Assembly (NCBI RefSeq): GCF_902499075.1
Contig: NZ_CABVPP010000051.1
Span: 1 to 57,805 of the forward strand
Reading direction: 5' to 3'
Length of the DNA: 57,805 nt
DNA from: Burkholderia pseudomultivorans
GTDB lineage: Bacteria > Pseudomonadota > Gammaproteobacteria > Burkholderiales > Burkholderiaceae
Position 1 is the first letter of the stretch, and each line of letters starts with the position of its first letter. This document shows, piece after piece, positions 57,104 through 57,805 of this stretch. The notes under the pieces are model-generated. The model did no database searches, was not told the DNA's origin, and worked only from the letters and a program-made list of their open reading frames with translations. The position numbers were made by a program, and so were the translations under genes.

Positions 57104-57133
57104 AAGCAACGCGCCGCCCGATGGGCGGCGCGC
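57104..57133 (-). terminator. hairpin terminator of the right-edge gene
   Basis: GCGCCGCCC/GGGCGGCGC (57111-57119 with 57123-57131) followed on the minus strand by GTTGCTTTTG, about 35 bases past the stop of the right-edge gene. Confidence 0.7.
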
Positions 57134-57162
57134 ATGCGACCGTCTGCGGTACGCGAGCCGGA

Positions 57163-57805
57163 TTATTGCCGGGTTTCCGCCTGCGCGGCGTTCGGGCAGG
57201 CCGGGTCCTTGCCCCATTGCCCTTCGCACACGCGCCAGCGGCACAGCTGATCCTCGAAGAAGCCGCGCTGCGCGCACTCCTTCACGCGCGCGGCCAGCGA
57301 GCCGCCGGCGGACGCGGCCGTCCTGGTCGGCACGGCCTGCCCCTTCTGCGCGGCGGCCTTCTTGTCGGCGGGCTTGGTGCGCGCGACGAGCGCCGCGAGC
57401 AGGTCCGCATCCGGATCGTCCTTCGCGCCCGCGGTGCGCACCGGCGCGTCGCGGCGCTTCTTCGCCTGCGCGAGTTCGGTTTCCTTGCGGTGCTTGCGGG
57501 CTTCGGCCTTGCTCTCGGCCTTCGTCTCCGCCTTGCTGCGCGCAGCGACCTTCGCGTTCTTCGTATCGGCCTTCGCGGCTTTCGTCGTCGCGACCGCGGC
57601 GGCAGTCGTTGCGGCGGCAGCGGCGCCGGTCGCGGCCGCGCCCGACGCGTCGGAGGCGCCGTCGGCGAGCGCGCGCGACAGGCGGCTGTCGTCCGCGACG
57701 GGCGCAGACGATGCGGACGTGCCCGATGCAGTATCTTCGGTGACGATCGTGGCCGGTTGCGCGGCAGGCGCAGCCGACGCGCCGTTCTGCGCGACCTGCA
57801 CGGCG
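57163..57805 (-). CDS. Ala/Lys-rich protein with C-terminal Cys motif, cut by the window edge
   Basis: At least 213 codons, still open at the right edge, so the 5' end is missing; a GTG at 57801 is possible but probably not the real start. The visible part is an Ala/Thr/Lys/Glu-rich stretch (residues ~50-115, likely disordered or coiled) followed by a compact C-terminal motif with four cysteines (VKECAQRGFFEDQLCRWRVCEG and WGKDPACP). The motif suggests a small disulfide or metal-binding unit. I do not recognise a function. Confidence 0.7.
   Translation of the reverse strand, partial: AVQVAQNGASAAPAAQPATIVTEDTASGTSASSAPVADDSRLSRALADGASDASGAAATGAAAAATTAAAVATTKAAKADTKNAKVAARSKAETKAESKAEARKHRKETELAQAKKRRDAPVRTAGAKDDPDADLLAALVARTKPADKKAAAQKGQAVPTRTAASAGGSLAARVKECAQRGFFEDQLCRWRVCEGQWGKDPACPNAAQAETRQ

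Overview
The window is a GC-rich chromosomal segment with strong G/C preference at third codon positions. Gene content and order point to Burkholderia, most likely a Burkholderia cepacia complex chromosome 1: a split phenylacetate (paa) cluster, trpEGDC with gph and rpe upstream, hemA-prfA-prmC-grxD-ubiX, and many small Burkholderia-type conserved genes. No insertion sequence, phage, CRISPR array or tRNA was recognised. It reads as core chromosome, and most of it is annotatable by family.

Region by region. (1) 1-410: the left edge is the promoter and boxA leader of a ribosomal RNA operon running off the window to the left, followed by the terminator of paaF. (2) 411-6945: phenylacetate degradation genes. 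paaF points left; paaZ/paaN-pcaF/paaJ-paaG-paaI-paaK point right. A TetR-type palindrome (PaaR-like) lies between the two arms. (3) 7120-10442: mltA, a 47-residue membrane microprotein, apaG, rpe and gph. (4) 10460-16300: a tryptophan leader peptide with three Trp codons and an attenuator hairpin, then trpE-trpG-trpD-trpC, with a CYTH-domain gene overlapping the end of trpC and then ung. (5) 16410-21059, all leftward: azoR, an M61 PDZ-peptidase, dsbC, a UbiH-type hydroxylase. (6) 21389-30574: ychF, an alpha/beta hydrolase, an amino acid permease, a YjbR protein, an MFS transporter divergent from a LysR regulator, a DUF3761 secreted protein and ettA. (7) 30704-34022, leftward: HAD hydrolase and isochorismatase-like hydrolase (overlapping), an aminopeptidase P, a small membrane protein. 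(8) 34188-40296, rightward: an orphan regulator with a degenerate receiver, hemA, prfA, prmC, grxD, ubiX, an extradiol-dioxygenase-fold protein. (9) 40401-50717: APC permease, a cold-shock gene with a long leader, an Hsp70-like ATPase, a nitroreductase, an MFS/TetR divergent pair with two matching operators, DUF1415, two methyltransferases, a LEA/WHy lipoprotein. (10) 51368-57805: a lipoprotein M1 aminopeptidase, a LysR regulator divergent from a quinone oxidoreductase plus XapX protein, a CorA/ZntB-type transporter, and an Ala/Lys-rich protein cut by the right edge.

The most noteworthy observations are regulatory or small: the trp attenuator; a clamp-binding-like QASLF motif in an N-terminal extension of uracil-DNA glycosylase; a short upstream ORF with hairpin coupled to pcaF; an orphan response regulator that has lost its phosphoacceptor and whose stop codon is embedded in the hemA -10 box; a probably leaderless UbiH-type gene; a -10-only promoter pattern shared by several housekeeping genes; and paired operators at two transporter/regulator junctions. 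I did not find a clear large undescribed multi-gene system.
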